A stretch of DNA of 64,000 bases from the NCBI GenBank assembly GCA_031629035.1, contig JAVLUG010000006.1, positions 1 through 64,000 of the forward strand. Direction: 5' to 3'. This stretch comes from MVYY01 sp012517575. GTDB lineage: Bacteria; Bacteroidota; Bacteroidia; Bacteroidales; Paludibacteraceae. Shown here piece by piece: positions 27,748-36,346 of the stretch; positions within the stretch are counted from its first letter, which is position 1, and each line of letters opens with the position of its first letter. The position numbers and the translations under genes were made by a program. The notes beneath the pieces are model-generated. The model worked only from the letters and a program-made list of their open reading frames with translations, searched no databases and was not told the DNA's origin.

Positions 27748-28329
27748 CTATTTGTTTTTCTTTTTATTTTTTTTGTGTAATACTTCTTTTGACTCCACCA
27801 ACTTCAGAAAATCTTCCGAAATATCCAATTTCCCTTTGGATAATTCACGCAAATCGTCGAAAATTTTCCGGTCATCAACCACCTCCTTATTCCATGTGAG
27901 AAAACATTTTTTCATTTGATTGGCAATCAAACGAATCAATTCATTTTTTTCTTCTCCATCCGGATAATCGGCCACTTTTTCTATCATTTCTTCCAATGTT
28001 CTACCATAATGTCGGTATCGAATATCTGAATTTTTATATGGAATCGTTTCGGGACGGGTATAAAGATTTTCGGGACGAAGAACTTCGTAAGGGAAATCAA
28101 TATCCAGTTTAAAATCGGACATTATAGCCACGTGATCCCACAACTTATGTTTGAAGTCGTTTACATCTCGCAAATAAGGAAACAAATTTCCCATAATGTT
28201 GATAATGGTTTTTACGCATCGGGTTCGCTCTTCCCTGTCTTCTATCGTCATGGCATAAGTTATCATTTGCTGAATATTACGTCCATATTCAGGCATGATC
28301 AGTTTTCCCTGCAAAGTTGTATATTCCAT
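27748..28329 (-). CDS. DUF4290 family protein
   Basis: A 193-residue soluble protein matching the Bacteroidota family DUF4290. The N-terminal MEYTTLQGKLIMPEYGRNIQQM and RCVKTIINIMGNLFPYLRD segments are characteristic, and the C-terminus is strongly basic (KKNKKKNK). Its position immediately upstream of murA on the same strand (48 bp gap) is common in this phylum and suggests a link to envelope synthesis, but no function has been shown to my knowledge. Confidence 0.8.
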   Translation of the reverse strand: MEYTTLQGKLIMPEYGRNIQQMITYAMTIEDREERTRCVKTIINIMGNLFPYLRDVNDFKHKLWDHVAIMSDFKLDIDFPYEVLRPENLYTRPETIPYKNSDIRYRHYGRTLEEMIEKVADYPDGEEKNELIRLIANQMKKCFLTWNKEVVDDRKIFDDLRELSKGKLDISEDFLKLVESKEVLHKKNKKKNK

Positions 28330-28682
28330 GTCGTTTTAATAAGTGTTACTTGATTGAATACAAAATTAATTTTTGATTATCAATCATTTAACTATTTAAT
28401 AACTTTTTTTTCACTTTTGTATTATGCAAAAATAGCGATAAGTTTTTTAATTTATCTATTTTACGGCAAAAGAATTGAATTTTATTAAACTTTCAGCTAT
28501 TTTTTTACCTTATTTATTTTATACTAGTTTTCTAATTATTTCAAGCAAAGGGATGAATAATTTAAAAACAACAAACTCTCAAAAAAGAAAAAAACCGGGA
28601 GTTTAATCCCGGCCTCAAAAGTATGAAATGCTGATATTATGGCAGATAAAAGCGACATCATACATTGAAATTTTTTTGAAAA
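28330..28682. other. intergenic region, AT-rich
   Basis: About 350 bp between the DUF4290 gene and the DUF4465 gene, both minus strand. It contains the DUF4465 terminator (28586-28613) and a possible minus-strand -7 box TATTTTTG at 28427-28434 for the DUF4290-murA unit. No gene seen. Confidence 0.5.
28586..28613 (-). terminator. terminator of the DUF4465 gene
   Basis: On the minus strand GCCGGGA and TCCCGGT enclose a 6-nt loop and are followed by a long T-run, about 70 bp past the stop codon. Confidence 0.8.
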
Positions 28683-29411
28683 TCATTTTTCTGCATCTTG
28701 CTCAAATTCGAGATTATCTATGCAAACATATTTTGGCGTATTCACTCCAAAAGTTCCCTTATCACTGGAATCGAAAAGAAAAATCAAATTATCTACTTTT
28801 CCAAGAGAAGAAAGATCAACTTTTACCCATTGATTGGTAAGATAACTTTTCCCATTTCGAAAATCGGCTAAATAATAATCAACCGCACCTTTAACATTAT
28901 TATCCAAAAATCCCTTTACGGTAACCTTAAACCAATCTCCGTTTTCAAATTTCTTACTAAAAGCTGAGCCATTGCGCATATCGAGATAAGCATAAGTAGA
29001 ATTACAAAACATAATACTTTTTACTGTGTAATTTCCCAATTCGTTTTTTGGACACATTACGGTAGCCGAATCGTCGAACGCTATGGCAAATTTTTTTGAA
29101 CCCCATGCTCCTAAACCTGCTGCAACACTGTACTGATTATCGTAGCCCGCAGTAATGGTATCGGTTAAGGATGAGCAGGCAAATCCAGACCAATAATCGC
29201 CCCACGACGATGAAGTAAATTCGTTTAGAAAAGAAAATCCGTTGGAAATAAATTTACCCGATAAGTCAGCGCCATTCCAATAACCATTTTCTCCCAACTC
29301 CACGTCTTCAAAATCTACAGTTGTTGTAAGCGTAGTATCTGACTCATTTTCACAAGCTGTAAAAAAAATCAACATAAATGCCGGTAATAAAATCAAACTT
29401 TTCTTTTTCAT
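28683..29411 (-). CDS. DUF4465 lipoprotein under cobalamin riboswitch
   Basis: A 242-residue secreted protein with a type II signal peptide (lipobox FTAC, about residues 17-20), so it is probably anchored to the outer membrane. The body has the DUF4465 pattern: DFEDVELGENGYWNG, FSFLNEFTSSSWGDYWSGFACS, YDNQYSVAAG and a C-terminal YVCIDNLEF, suggesting a jelly-roll, carbohydrate-binding-like fold. A cobalamin riboswitch with its own promoter lies in the leader and nothing else follows it, so this gene is the only riboswitch target here. DUF4465 proteins occur in B12 uptake loci of Bacteroidota. A role in cobamide capture is inferred from the riboswitch. Confidence 0.8.
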   Translation of the reverse strand: MKKKSLILLPAFMLIFFTACENESDTTLTTTVDFEDVELGENGYWNGADLSGKFISNGFSFLNEFTSSSWGDYWSGFACSSLTDTITAGYDNQYSVAAGLGAWGSKKFAIAFDDSATVMCPKNELGNYTVKSIMFCNSTYAYLDMRNGSAFSKKFENGDWFKVTVKGFLDNNVKGAVDYYLADFRNGKSYLTNQWVKVDLSSLGKVDNLIFLFDSSDKGTFGVNTPKYVCIDNLEFEQDAEK

Positions 29412-29591
29412 TTTTATTCCAATTTTAAATTAAACATTTCGACAACAAAATTTGCTACTTCGTTACGGAAAAAACATGAAAATAAAAAAGAAGAAAAGCA
29501 CATCATTGGGAGAAAAACTTTCTCTATCAGAGAGATATGTTTCAACTTTCTTTGCCATTTATTCCCGAAAGCAAAAAAGCAAAATGATTTT

Positions 29592-29755
29592 TGGCAGGTC
29601 TTCTGACTTGCTCCCGTAGCTGAACGCCTTCCCATTTTCGAAAAAACAAAAGTCCTTTTCGGAAAAAAGTGGCCAAAGTGTAGTTCAGTACGTTAAAAGA
29701 GCTTACAGCAGCGGGTACTGTTTCGGATTTTCACCGGATTCCCTTTTGTTTATTT
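29592..29755 (-). ncRNA. cobalamin riboswitch
   Basis: Read on the minus strand, the 5' part has GGGAATCCGGTGAAAATCC followed by the core ACAGTACCCGCTGCTGTAAGC, which resembles the AdoCbl riboswitch P3/core and B12-box region. The 3' closing part is GTCAGAAGACCTGCC. The ends are approximate. It lies about 180 nt upstream of the DUF4465 start. A minus-strand hairpin (GAGAAA/TTTCTC near 29510-29530) lies between it and the gene, but a U-run is lacking, so the expression platform was not resolved. Confidence 0.88.
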
Positions 29756-29789
29756 TTCAGAACAAAAAATAAACACCAATAATCAACAG

Positions 29790-29819
29790 CAAAATTACAA
29801 AAATAGGTCGGAACACAAA
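29790..29819 (-). promoter_or_regulatory. promoter for the riboswitch-DUF4465 transcript
   Basis: On the minus strand TTTG (29816-29819), an 18-bp spacer and TAATTTTG (29790-29797) precede the riboswitch by about 35 bp. This puts transcription start just before the aptamer. Confidence 0.65.
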
Positions 29820-29930
29820 ATTATTTTCATCAACTTTTCACAAAAGTTTAAAATTTACTTTCTAACAAACTGATAAATTTATAGATAAGGAAAATTTTCT
29901 TTGAATTTTTTTTGTGACAAAATGAAATGC

Positions 29931-29960
29931 TTTGATTACGGAAATTTGTAATTAATTTTG
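29931..29960 (+). promoter_or_regulatory. promoter for menG
   Basis: TTTG (29931-29934), an 18-bp spacer and TAATTTTG (29953-29960). The -7 box covers an upstream in-frame ATG (29958), so translation must begin at the later ATG, 29982. Confidence 0.7.
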
Positions 29961-29981
29961 CAGACAAATTTTAAGTTTAAA

Positions 29982-30749
29982 ATGGAAAAAGAAAAAAGAA
30001 CCAACAAATACACTTTTCAGGAAGTTAAGCCATACAATGAAAAGGATGGAAAAACAGAACAATTGGTACGCATGTTCGACACCATAGCTGCTCAGTACGA
30101 TAAATTTAACGATTTGATGTCGTGGGGTTTTGCAAAATTATGGAGAAAACGCGCACTGAGTTCACTCAAACGCTTCCATCCCATGCAAATTCTTGATGTG
30201 GCGGCAGGCACGGCCGATATGTGTATCAAAGCTTTTCGGTATTTGAATCCCGAAAAAGTAACAGGGATTGATATTTCACCGAAAATGCTGGAAATTGGCA
30301 AAGAAAAAATTATACATGCCGGACTTTCTGAAAAAATAGAACTTCAAGTGATGGATTGTTCTCAACTCAGTTTTGACAACAACTCTTTTGATGCCGTAAC
30401 CATAGCTTTTGGCGTTCGGAATTTTGAAAAATTGGAAGAAAGCTTGCATCAAATTTATCGTGTGCTGAAACCGGAAGGTCATTTATTGATACTTGAGTTA
30501 AATGAACCTCAAAAGGGTTGGTTGATGAAAGGATACCGACTTTATATTAAGCTTTTTGTGCATCAAACGGCAAAATATTTATCTTCTGACCAAAACGCTT
30601 ATAGATACCTGACTTCTTCCATGCAAGCTTTTCCAAAAGGAAAAGAAATGATTGAAATCCTTCAAAACAATGGATTTAAACTGGTTAAATACAAAAAATT
30701 TACTTTTGGCGTATGCAGTATGTATTTAATGGAAAAACCAACCAATTGA
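29982..30749 (+). CDS. menG: demethylmenaquinone methyltransferase (MenG/UbiE)
   Basis: A SAM-dependent C-methyltransferase performing the last step of menaquinone synthesis. With the start fixed by the promoter it has 255 residues. Family segments are VRMFDTIAAQYDKFNDLMSWG, the SAM-binding motif LDVAAGTADM, VTGIDISPKMLEIG, the UbiE signature DAVTIAFGVRNF and LEESLHQIYRVLKPEG. Length is normal. It is a single-gene unit facing the PKD-domain gene convergently. Menaquinone implies some respiratory chain (for example fumarate respiration) in this anaerobe. Confidence 0.92.
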   Translation: MEKEKRTNKYTFQEVKPYNEKDGKTEQLVRMFDTIAAQYDKFNDLMSWGFAKLWRKRALSSLKRFHPMQILDVAAGTADMCIKAFRYLNPEKVTGIDISPKMLEIGKEKIIHAGLSEKIELQVMDCSQLSFDNNSFDAVTIAFGVRNFEKLEESLHQIYRVLKPEGHLLILELNEPQKGWLMKGYRLYIKLFVHQTAKYLSSDQNAYRYLTSSMQAFPKGKEMIEILQNNGFKLVKYKKFTFGVCSMYLMEKPTN

Positions 30750-30829
30750 AAACTAATCATTTCTTTTATACATCAATTCAGGAAATTATTCGATAAAATT
30801 TCCATGCGGCAAAAGAGAGAATTAAAATT

Positions 30830-32077
30830 TCAATTTTCTTTTCCTCTCAATAAATTAATGTCTCCTTTTTTAGAATATTTTATGCCATCGGCTCCAACAG
30901 CTTTTATTACATAAAAATAGGCTCCAGTGGGTGCTTTTTTCCCGCCTATGGTTCCGTCCCAGCCTTTTTGTGGATTGTTCCAGTGATAAACCATTCTACC
31001 CCATCGATTATAAACACGTGCATCGAAACTAACCAATGATTTGTAAGCCACCCTGAATTCGTCATTAATCCCATCGCCATTGGGAGTAAACACGTTTGGT
31101 ACTTGAAGATCGGAAGCGCTGACAGAAACCGATACAGAATCGGATGCCGAACAATACTCATTGTTCACCGTCAGTTTAACGTTATAAGTTCCGGCTTCCG
31201 AAAAAGTGTAACGGTGTTCTTTATCGGAACGGGAAACCATCAACTGATTATCTTTATAAATATCCCATTTGTAAAAAATGGTTCCCGCATTGTTTACTTC
31301 AGCATTGAAAAACATTTCCAATGGAGCTGAACCGCTTAATGCATCCGAAGTTGGACGTTCATCTTCATTTTTTTCAATACGTTCTGTGGTTGTGTATTTT
31401 ATATGGCATTCCAGAGAAACAGCAGCGTACATTGAAGAAATTATTTCGATTGGCTGAATACCCAAAGATGGTTCGGATGCAAACTGATCACCCTTCAAAG
31501 AAAATTGGGTATTGCACAATGGGGCCGGCACAGTAATATCGGTAATCGGAAGTGTGATGGTTTTCGTTTTCTCGACAGTCTTCCATTCGTTATCCCATTC
31601 CAAAGTCTGGTAACTGAGCGTAAAATTTCTATCGATTTTTCTACGAATACCAGTTAAAGTATAATAATACAATTCAGGCACATCAGCATCGAGCAATAAA
31701 GTTAACTCGTTACACTGATTATCGGCCGATTCGTCAGGAGTCAGAGCATGAAAAACAGGCAAATAGTTTTGGTAATCGATTACCCAAACCGTTGTTCGTT
31801 GACCATCGACATCCAAAACATATCCTGTGACATCTTCAGGATATATGTACGGAAAAGTACTGCATGGAGCAGTCAGATCCGAAAACTTGTACCACTTCAC
31901 ATTATCGCCGCTTCCCGTATAACGAATTTCTGTTTCGGGCAAAATACCATTAAAAACGAAAAGATAATCTACACCTGCAAAATTTTGATATACAGCATAA
32001 TTGCCAGTTGCGTCAAGCTGAGCCGAAACGGACAGGACAGAAAGAAAAAAGCAAAAGAAAATCGTAAGTTTTTTCAT
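30830..32077 (-). CDS. PKD-domain surface protein with type-B T9SS sorting domain
   Basis: A 415-residue exported protein. There is a cleavable signal peptide ending near VSAQLDA, an N-terminal part of about 220 residues with no recognised family, then a PKD-like domain (FFNAEVNNAGTIFYKWDIYKD and YTFSEAGTYNVKLTV). The C-terminal 'gliding motility-associated' type-B sorting domain follows: VPNVFTPNGDGINDEF, ARVYNRWGRMVYHW, PTGAYFYVI. It should be secreted by the type IX system, consistent with the gldJ-like gene in this window. Its ligand is unknown. It is divergent from the polysaccharide locus. Confidence 0.85.
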   Translation of the reverse strand: MKKLTIFFCFFLSVLSVSAQLDATGNYAVYQNFAGVDYLFVFNGILPETEIRYTGSGDNVKWYKFSDLTAPCSTFPYIYPEDVTGYVLDVDGQRTTVWVIDYQNYLPVFHALTPDESADNQCNELTLLLDADVPELYYYTLTGIRRKIDRNFTLSYQTLEWDNEWKTVEKTKTITLPITDITVPAPLCNTQFSLKGDQFASEPSLGIQPIEIISSMYAAVSLECHIKYTTTERIEKNEDERPTSDALSGSAPLEMFFNAEVNNAGTIFYKWDIYKDNQLMVSRSDKEHRYTFSEAGTYNVKLTVNNEYCSASDSVSVSVSASDLQVPNVFTPNGDGINDEFRVAYKSLVSFDARVYNRWGRMVYHWNNPQKGWDGTIGGKKAPTGAYFYVIKAVGADGIKYSKKGDINLLRGKEN

Positions 32078-32197
32078 AGAACCTGAATAATAACGTCAGA
32101 TTTTGAATTTGAACAAAGGTACATTTTTCTTTTCAAAAACAAAAAAACTTATGATTTAAAAAATAACGATGGAATTTCAATGAATCAGAATTTTAAT

Positions 32198-32322
32198 TAT
32201 ATTTGTATGTGTCTTTTGTAGTAATGGTTGCTAACTTTAGGTTAACATTTTATTTTTCATGATAGTTGTGTTTTTAAATTTTTTGTAAAGTTATATTTCT
32301 TTAGTGATTTTGATTAACTTTG
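32198..32322 (+). promoter_or_regulatory. candidate promoters of the polysaccharide locus
   Basis: Two -7 boxes, TATATTTG (32198-32205) and TAACTTTG (32315-32322), lie in the gap before the first export gene. The second is inside an upstream extension of that ORF, which supports the downstream start at 32352. No clear -33 partner was found for either. Confidence 0.4.
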
Positions 32323-32351
32323 TCGACTATTTTATAAACTTAAATCTTGGG

Positions 32352-33134
32352 ATGAATCATATTTCAAAGTTTTCCAATATAGTTGTTCTGATTTTAGTAG
32401 TGCAATTTTCTTCGTGTATTACTGCACACAAAATTAATTATTTACAGCAACCCAATGCTGCTATTCCAGCTTACAAGGATACATTTTCATTCAATGATTA
32501 CAAGTTAAAAAAAGGCGATAGGGTTTTCATAAAGATTTATTCATGGGACGAGAAAACCAATGCTTTGCTCAATGGTAGCAGCAATATAGAGCAATTAGCC
32601 ATGTCGGGTTCTTCATCCGGAAACGAATTATACACTTATTTGATTCAACCTTCCGGCAAAGTGAATTTGCCCATGATAGGAGAAGTGTATTTGGAAGGTC
32701 AGACTGTGAGAGAAGCCAAAGAAACACTGGAAAAATTGATTCGACCGGTATTTGAAATCAGCAGTGTAGATGTAAGGATTACTGGCAGATTTTTCAGTGT
32801 TATTGGAGGTGGCGCAACCGGCAGATATCCTTTAAATAAAGAAAAAATTAATATTTTTGAAGCGCTGGCAATGGCAGGCGATATTGATACTTATGGCGAC
32901 AGAAGTAAAATAAGAATTATCAGAGAGACAAATCGAGGTACGCAAGTGAAGTTTTTTGACGTGCGAAGTGTGGATATTATTCATTCAGAATTTTATTACG
33001 TTGAACCTAACGATGTTATTTACATTCAGGACATGAACGAGCAGTTTTTCAGTGTAACATCTTTTGCTTCACTACTATCAACTGTATTTGCCACTCTTTC
33101 TTTTGGAATTTTTATTTATGGTTTGGCCCGTTAA
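32352..33134 (+). CDS. polysaccharide export lipoprotein (Wza-like), copy 1
   Basis: A 260-residue outer-membrane polysaccharide export protein. The start at 32352 gives a lipoprotein signal (VVQFSSC). It is followed by the Poly_export domain (YKLKKGDRVFIKIYSWDE, YLIQPSGKVNLPMIGEVYLEG) and a SLBB domain (FFSVIGGGATGRYPL, INIFEALAMAGDIDTYGDR). The protein ends with a hydrophobic helix, as in Wza. Together with the next gene and the Wzc-like kinase it forms the export core. At 260 residues it is shorter than E. coli Wza, as usual for Bacteroidota. Confidence 0.85.
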   Translation: MNHISKFSNIVVLILVVQFSSCITAHKINYLQQPNAAIPAYKDTFSFNDYKLKKGDRVFIKIYSWDEKTNALLNGSSNIEQLAMSGSSSGNELYTYLIQPSGKVNLPMIGEVYLEGQTVREAKETLEKLIRPVFEISSVDVRITGRFFSVIGGGATGRYPLNKEKINIFEALAMAGDIDTYGDRSKIRIIRETNRGTQVKFFDVRSVDIIHSEFYYVEPNDVIYIQDMNEQFFSVTSFASLLSTVFATLSFGIFIYGLAR

Positions 33135-33152
33135 TCGATTGAAGGGAAAATT

Positions 33153-33899
33153 ATGAAACATTTACTGCATATAATTTTTACAGTTTTGGTTGTTTTGTCT
33201 TTTTCTTCCTGTTATAATTACAAGAGTATCGGACTTTTGCAGGAAAACAAGTCGCTTCCCGTTTATGCTAGGGAAGATTATTCGGATTATAAAATTTGTG
33301 TCAATGATGAAATTATTTTCCGTCTGATTACTACCGATGAAACCATTTCAAAGCTGATTTCTCCCAATCAGTCGGTCAACACCAACCAGATGATTTCTTA
33401 CCGGGTTTATCCGGATGGTACGGTGGATATTCCCTTTTTAAATCGTGTTCAGGTAAAAGGATTAACCATAAATGAAGCTGAAAATTTGTTGAAGGAAGAA
33501 TTCAGGGAAATTATTCCTGATGCTGAAGTAAAGCTAAGCATTGCCAATAAGTCTTTTACGGTCATCGGAGAAGCAGGAACGGGAGTTTTTCCGGTTTATA
33601 AAGATAAACTTACTATTTATCAGGCTTTGGCCATGTCAGGTGATTTGAAGCTTTCGGGAGACTTCAGACATGTGAAAATTTTGCGGGCAGAGGAAGGAAA
33701 AACCGAAATATTGGAGTTTGATATTCGTCCGGCAAGTGTAATAGAATCAAAATACTATTATGTTTACCCCAATGACATTATTTACGTGCAGCGAGCTTCA
33801 TCAAGTTTTTTTAAAGTGAACAATTATTCTTCGTTTCTTGGGTTGATTTCATCTTCTTTATCTTTATTGTTCAGCGTTTTATATTATATCAAATTGTAA
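33153..33899 (+). CDS. polysaccharide export lipoprotein (Wza-like), copy 2
   Basis: A 248-residue paralogue of the preceding gene. It has a lipoprotein signal (LSFSSC), a Poly_export segment (YKICVNDEIIFRLITTDE, YRVYPDGTVDIPFLNRVQVKG), a SLBB segment (SFTVIGEAGTGVFPVY, LTIYQALAMSGDLKLSGDF) and a C-terminal hydrophobic helix. The two copies align along their whole length but differ substantially in sequence, so the duplication is old. It lies 18 bp after copy 1 and 34 bp before the kinase. The two may form a hetero-oligomeric channel or serve alternative routes; this is inference. Confidence 0.85.
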   Translation: MKHLLHIIFTVLVVLSFSSCYNYKSIGLLQENKSLPVYAREDYSDYKICVNDEIIFRLITTDETISKLISPNQSVNTNQMISYRVYPDGTVDIPFLNRVQVKGLTINEAENLLKEEFREIIPDAEVKLSIANKSFTVIGEAGTGVFPVYKDKLTIYQALAMSGDLKLSGDFRHVKILRAEEGKTEILEFDIRPASVIESKYYYVYPNDIIYVQRASSSFFKVNNYSSFLGLISSSLSLLFSVLYYIKL

Positions 33900-33933
33900 A
33901 TTCACAGCATAAATCGATCTTCAATTCTAAGAT

Positions 33934-36306
33934 ATGAATCCGGAAACAGACAACATTAACCAAAACTTTACAGAAGAAGAATCTTCCTTTGATTTCCAAA
34001 AGTGGCTTCATCTTTTCATCAAAAACTGGTATTTGTTTTTGATATTTATTCCCGCCTTTCTTATAGGGGGATATTTGAAAAACAGAAGTTGGATGCCTAT
34101 CTATCAGAGCGTTGGGACAATAATTATCAATGAAAACAAATATCGTTCCGCCACACAAAATTTTATGCAGGGGTTTGGTTTGGAAGATGCCTATCAAAGT
34201 GTCAACAACCAAGTGATTATCCTTAATTCTTACGACTTGATTGGTAAAGTAGTGGACAGTTTGCCCTTTATGAAAGTGGACTATTTGACTGTCGGCCGTT
34301 TTAAAACAAGAAATCTTTATAAAACTACTCCCATTATCATTGAAACCGATTATGTGGCTCCGGAAGCTTATGAATTGCTTTATAAAATTTCGCTTCATCC
34401 AGATGGTACTTTTACAATCAATCCTCAAAACGAAAGAAATATTCCCGGTTCTCCAATTAACGGACGTTTGGGTGTGTCTCTTCAGCATAATTTGTTTTTT
34501 ATGACTGTAATAGGTGTGAACACCTATAGGGAATTTGAAATGTATTTCCGTTTCCGTACAAGGGAATCGCTAATTGCAGATTTTAAATCGAGATTAAGTT
34601 CAAAGTATGTAATTGAAGGCTCTTCGGTTCTGGAGATTTCATTGAGTAGCGAAACACCCGAGCGGGATGTAGATTTTATCAATAAGCTGAGCGAAACTTA
34701 TCTGGAAGAAAATTTGAAAAAGAAAAACGATGTAGCCTCCAAAACCATTCAATTTATTAATGAACAGTTGTCTGAAGTATCAAAATCTTTATCAGTTTCA
34801 GAAGATGAGATGACGCGATTCAGAAAAGATAACCAAATAATCGATATTTCGAGTCATGGAGGAGAGCTGATGAGTAAGGCCAACTCGTTAGATGAAAAGA
34901 AAGCCGAATTAAAGCTCAAAGAGACTTATTTGAATTATTTGACCAAATACCTCACCGGTAATTTTGAAGAAGGAACAGTGGTTGCTCCTTCAAATCTTGG
35001 ATTAAATGAACCTATGTTAATGCAGTTAGTTCAACAAATCAACGACCTATATTTGCAACGTAGCGAGTTGACCGAGAAAAATTTATATTATGCCAAGTAT
35101 ACAAAAGCTATAGAAAATGTTAAAATATCCATTTTTGAATTGATAAAAAACATGAGGGCTTCATTGGAAATCGAAAAAAATGAAGTCAATCGTCTTCTTG
35201 CCGAACTAAACGCTCAAATAGCCGAATTGCCCAAGAAAGAACTGGAAATGATAGGTATCGAAAGAAATTACAAGGTCAACGACAATTATTATACTTTTTT
35301 CCTGCAAAAAAGGGCAGAAGCTGAAATTCAAAAAGCTTCCAATACTCCGGATAACAACATATTGGACAAAGCTCGCACTTTGGCGGTGATCAACGAAGAT
35401 GAGAAATCGAACAACATGCTCGTTTTCATACTTTTGGGTTTTCTTATCCCTACTTTGATTATTGTACTGAAAGAAGTGTCGAATAATACCATTCGTTCGA
35501 TAAAAGATATTGAAAAAAAATCAGCGTTTCCGGTTATTGGTATGATTCGTCATGCAAAAAACGACTTGCCTAATTTAACTCTGAAAAATCCAAAATCCTC
35601 CTTTACCGAAATGTTTAGGGTAATTCGTACCCGTATTGAATTTGTTGTGCGTCGAAAGACGGATATTGTAATTATGGTAACTTCTGTGGATGCAGGTGAC
35701 GGTAAAACTTTTTTTTCTATCAATATGGCCGGTGTTTACGGGATGACAGGAAATAAAACTTTATTGGTAGACATGGATATCAGAAAACCGGCCATAAACA
35801 GGCGTTTCAATATGCATCATCCCAAAGGAGTTACCAATTATCTGATTAATGAATGTACGCTGGATGAAATTATTCATGTAATTCCAGAAGTGAATTACGA
35901 TGTGATTTTTGCTGGTACGGTTCCTCCTAATCCTGCTGAATTGATTCGTTCGGACAAAATTATTGAAATGATTGGTGAATTGAGAAAACGATATGATTAT
36001 ATCCTTCTCGATTCGAGTCCCATAGGTTTGGTTACCGACAGCTTTTCTCTGGCCGCGTTGGCTGATGTGAATTTATTGGTAGTGAGGAACAATAAGACAA
36101 ATAAAGAATTTTTCAAAAATGTTGTGAATCAGATTGTAACCGATAAATTGACCAATTTTTATGTGGTATTTACTGATGTTGAAACAGATGGGAATTATTA
36201 TTCCTATAAATATGGATATTCTTCTAAATATGGGTACTATACTTCAAAAGGTCAAAGAAATACCGATAATTACCGCAAGTATTACGATGATAGTAATGAA
36301 ATATAA
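33934..36306 (+). CDS. wzc: Wzc-like chain-length determinant / bacterial tyrosine kinase
   Basis: A 790-residue inner-membrane polysaccharide co-polymerase. There is an N-terminal Wzz domain with a first membrane helix near residues 28-46, a long periplasmic coiled-coil region (about 250-470), a second membrane helix (LVFILLGFLIPTLIIVL) and a cytoplasmic BY-kinase domain. The kinase has Walker A in SVDAGDGKTFF, Walker A' LLVDMDIRKP and Walker B YDYILLDSSP. The extreme C-terminus is a tyrosine cluster (YYSYKYGYSSKYGYY), the expected autophosphorylation site. It controls export and chain length with the two upstream lipoproteins. Confidence 0.92.
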   Translation: MNPETDNINQNFTEEESSFDFQKWLHLFIKNWYLFLIFIPAFLIGGYLKNRSWMPIYQSVGTIIINENKYRSATQNFMQGFGLEDAYQSVNNQVIILNSYDLIGKVVDSLPFMKVDYLTVGRFKTRNLYKTTPIIIETDYVAPEAYELLYKISLHPDGTFTINPQNERNIPGSPINGRLGVSLQHNLFFMTVIGVNTYREFEMYFRFRTRESLIADFKSRLSSKYVIEGSSVLEISLSSETPERDVDFINKLSETYLEENLKKKNDVASKTIQFINEQLSEVSKSLSVSEDEMTRFRKDNQIIDISSHGGELMSKANSLDEKKAELKLKETYLNYLTKYLTGNFEEGTVVAPSNLGLNEPMLMQLVQQINDLYLQRSELTEKNLYYAKYTKAIENVKISIFELIKNMRASLEIEKNEVNRLLAELNAQIAELPKKELEMIGIERNYKVNDNYYTFFLQKRAEAEIQKASNTPDNNILDKARTLAVINEDEKSNNMLVFILLGFLIPTLIIVLKEVSNNTIRSIKDIEKKSAFPVIGMIRHAKNDLPNLTLKNPKSSFTEMFRVIRTRIEFVVRRKTDIVIMVTSVDAGDGKTFFSINMAGVYGMTGNKTLLVDMDIRKPAINRRFNMHHPKGVTNYLINECTLDEIIHVIPEVNYDVIFAGTVPPNPAELIRSDKIIEMIGELRKRYDYILLDSSPIGLVTDSFSLAALADVNLLVVRNNKTNKEFFKNVVNQIVTDKLTNFYVVFTDVETDGNYYSYKYGYSSKYGYYTSKGQRNTDNYRKYYDDSNEI

Positions 36307-36346
36307 TTGAGTTTTAAAGTGATTGCTTTATCAAATATTTAGCATT

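Noticed and set aside
29414..29635. 73-codon minus-strand ORF upstream of the DUF4465 gene
   Set aside because: It lies in the mRNA leader and runs into the cobalamin riboswitch; its composition is not protein-like.
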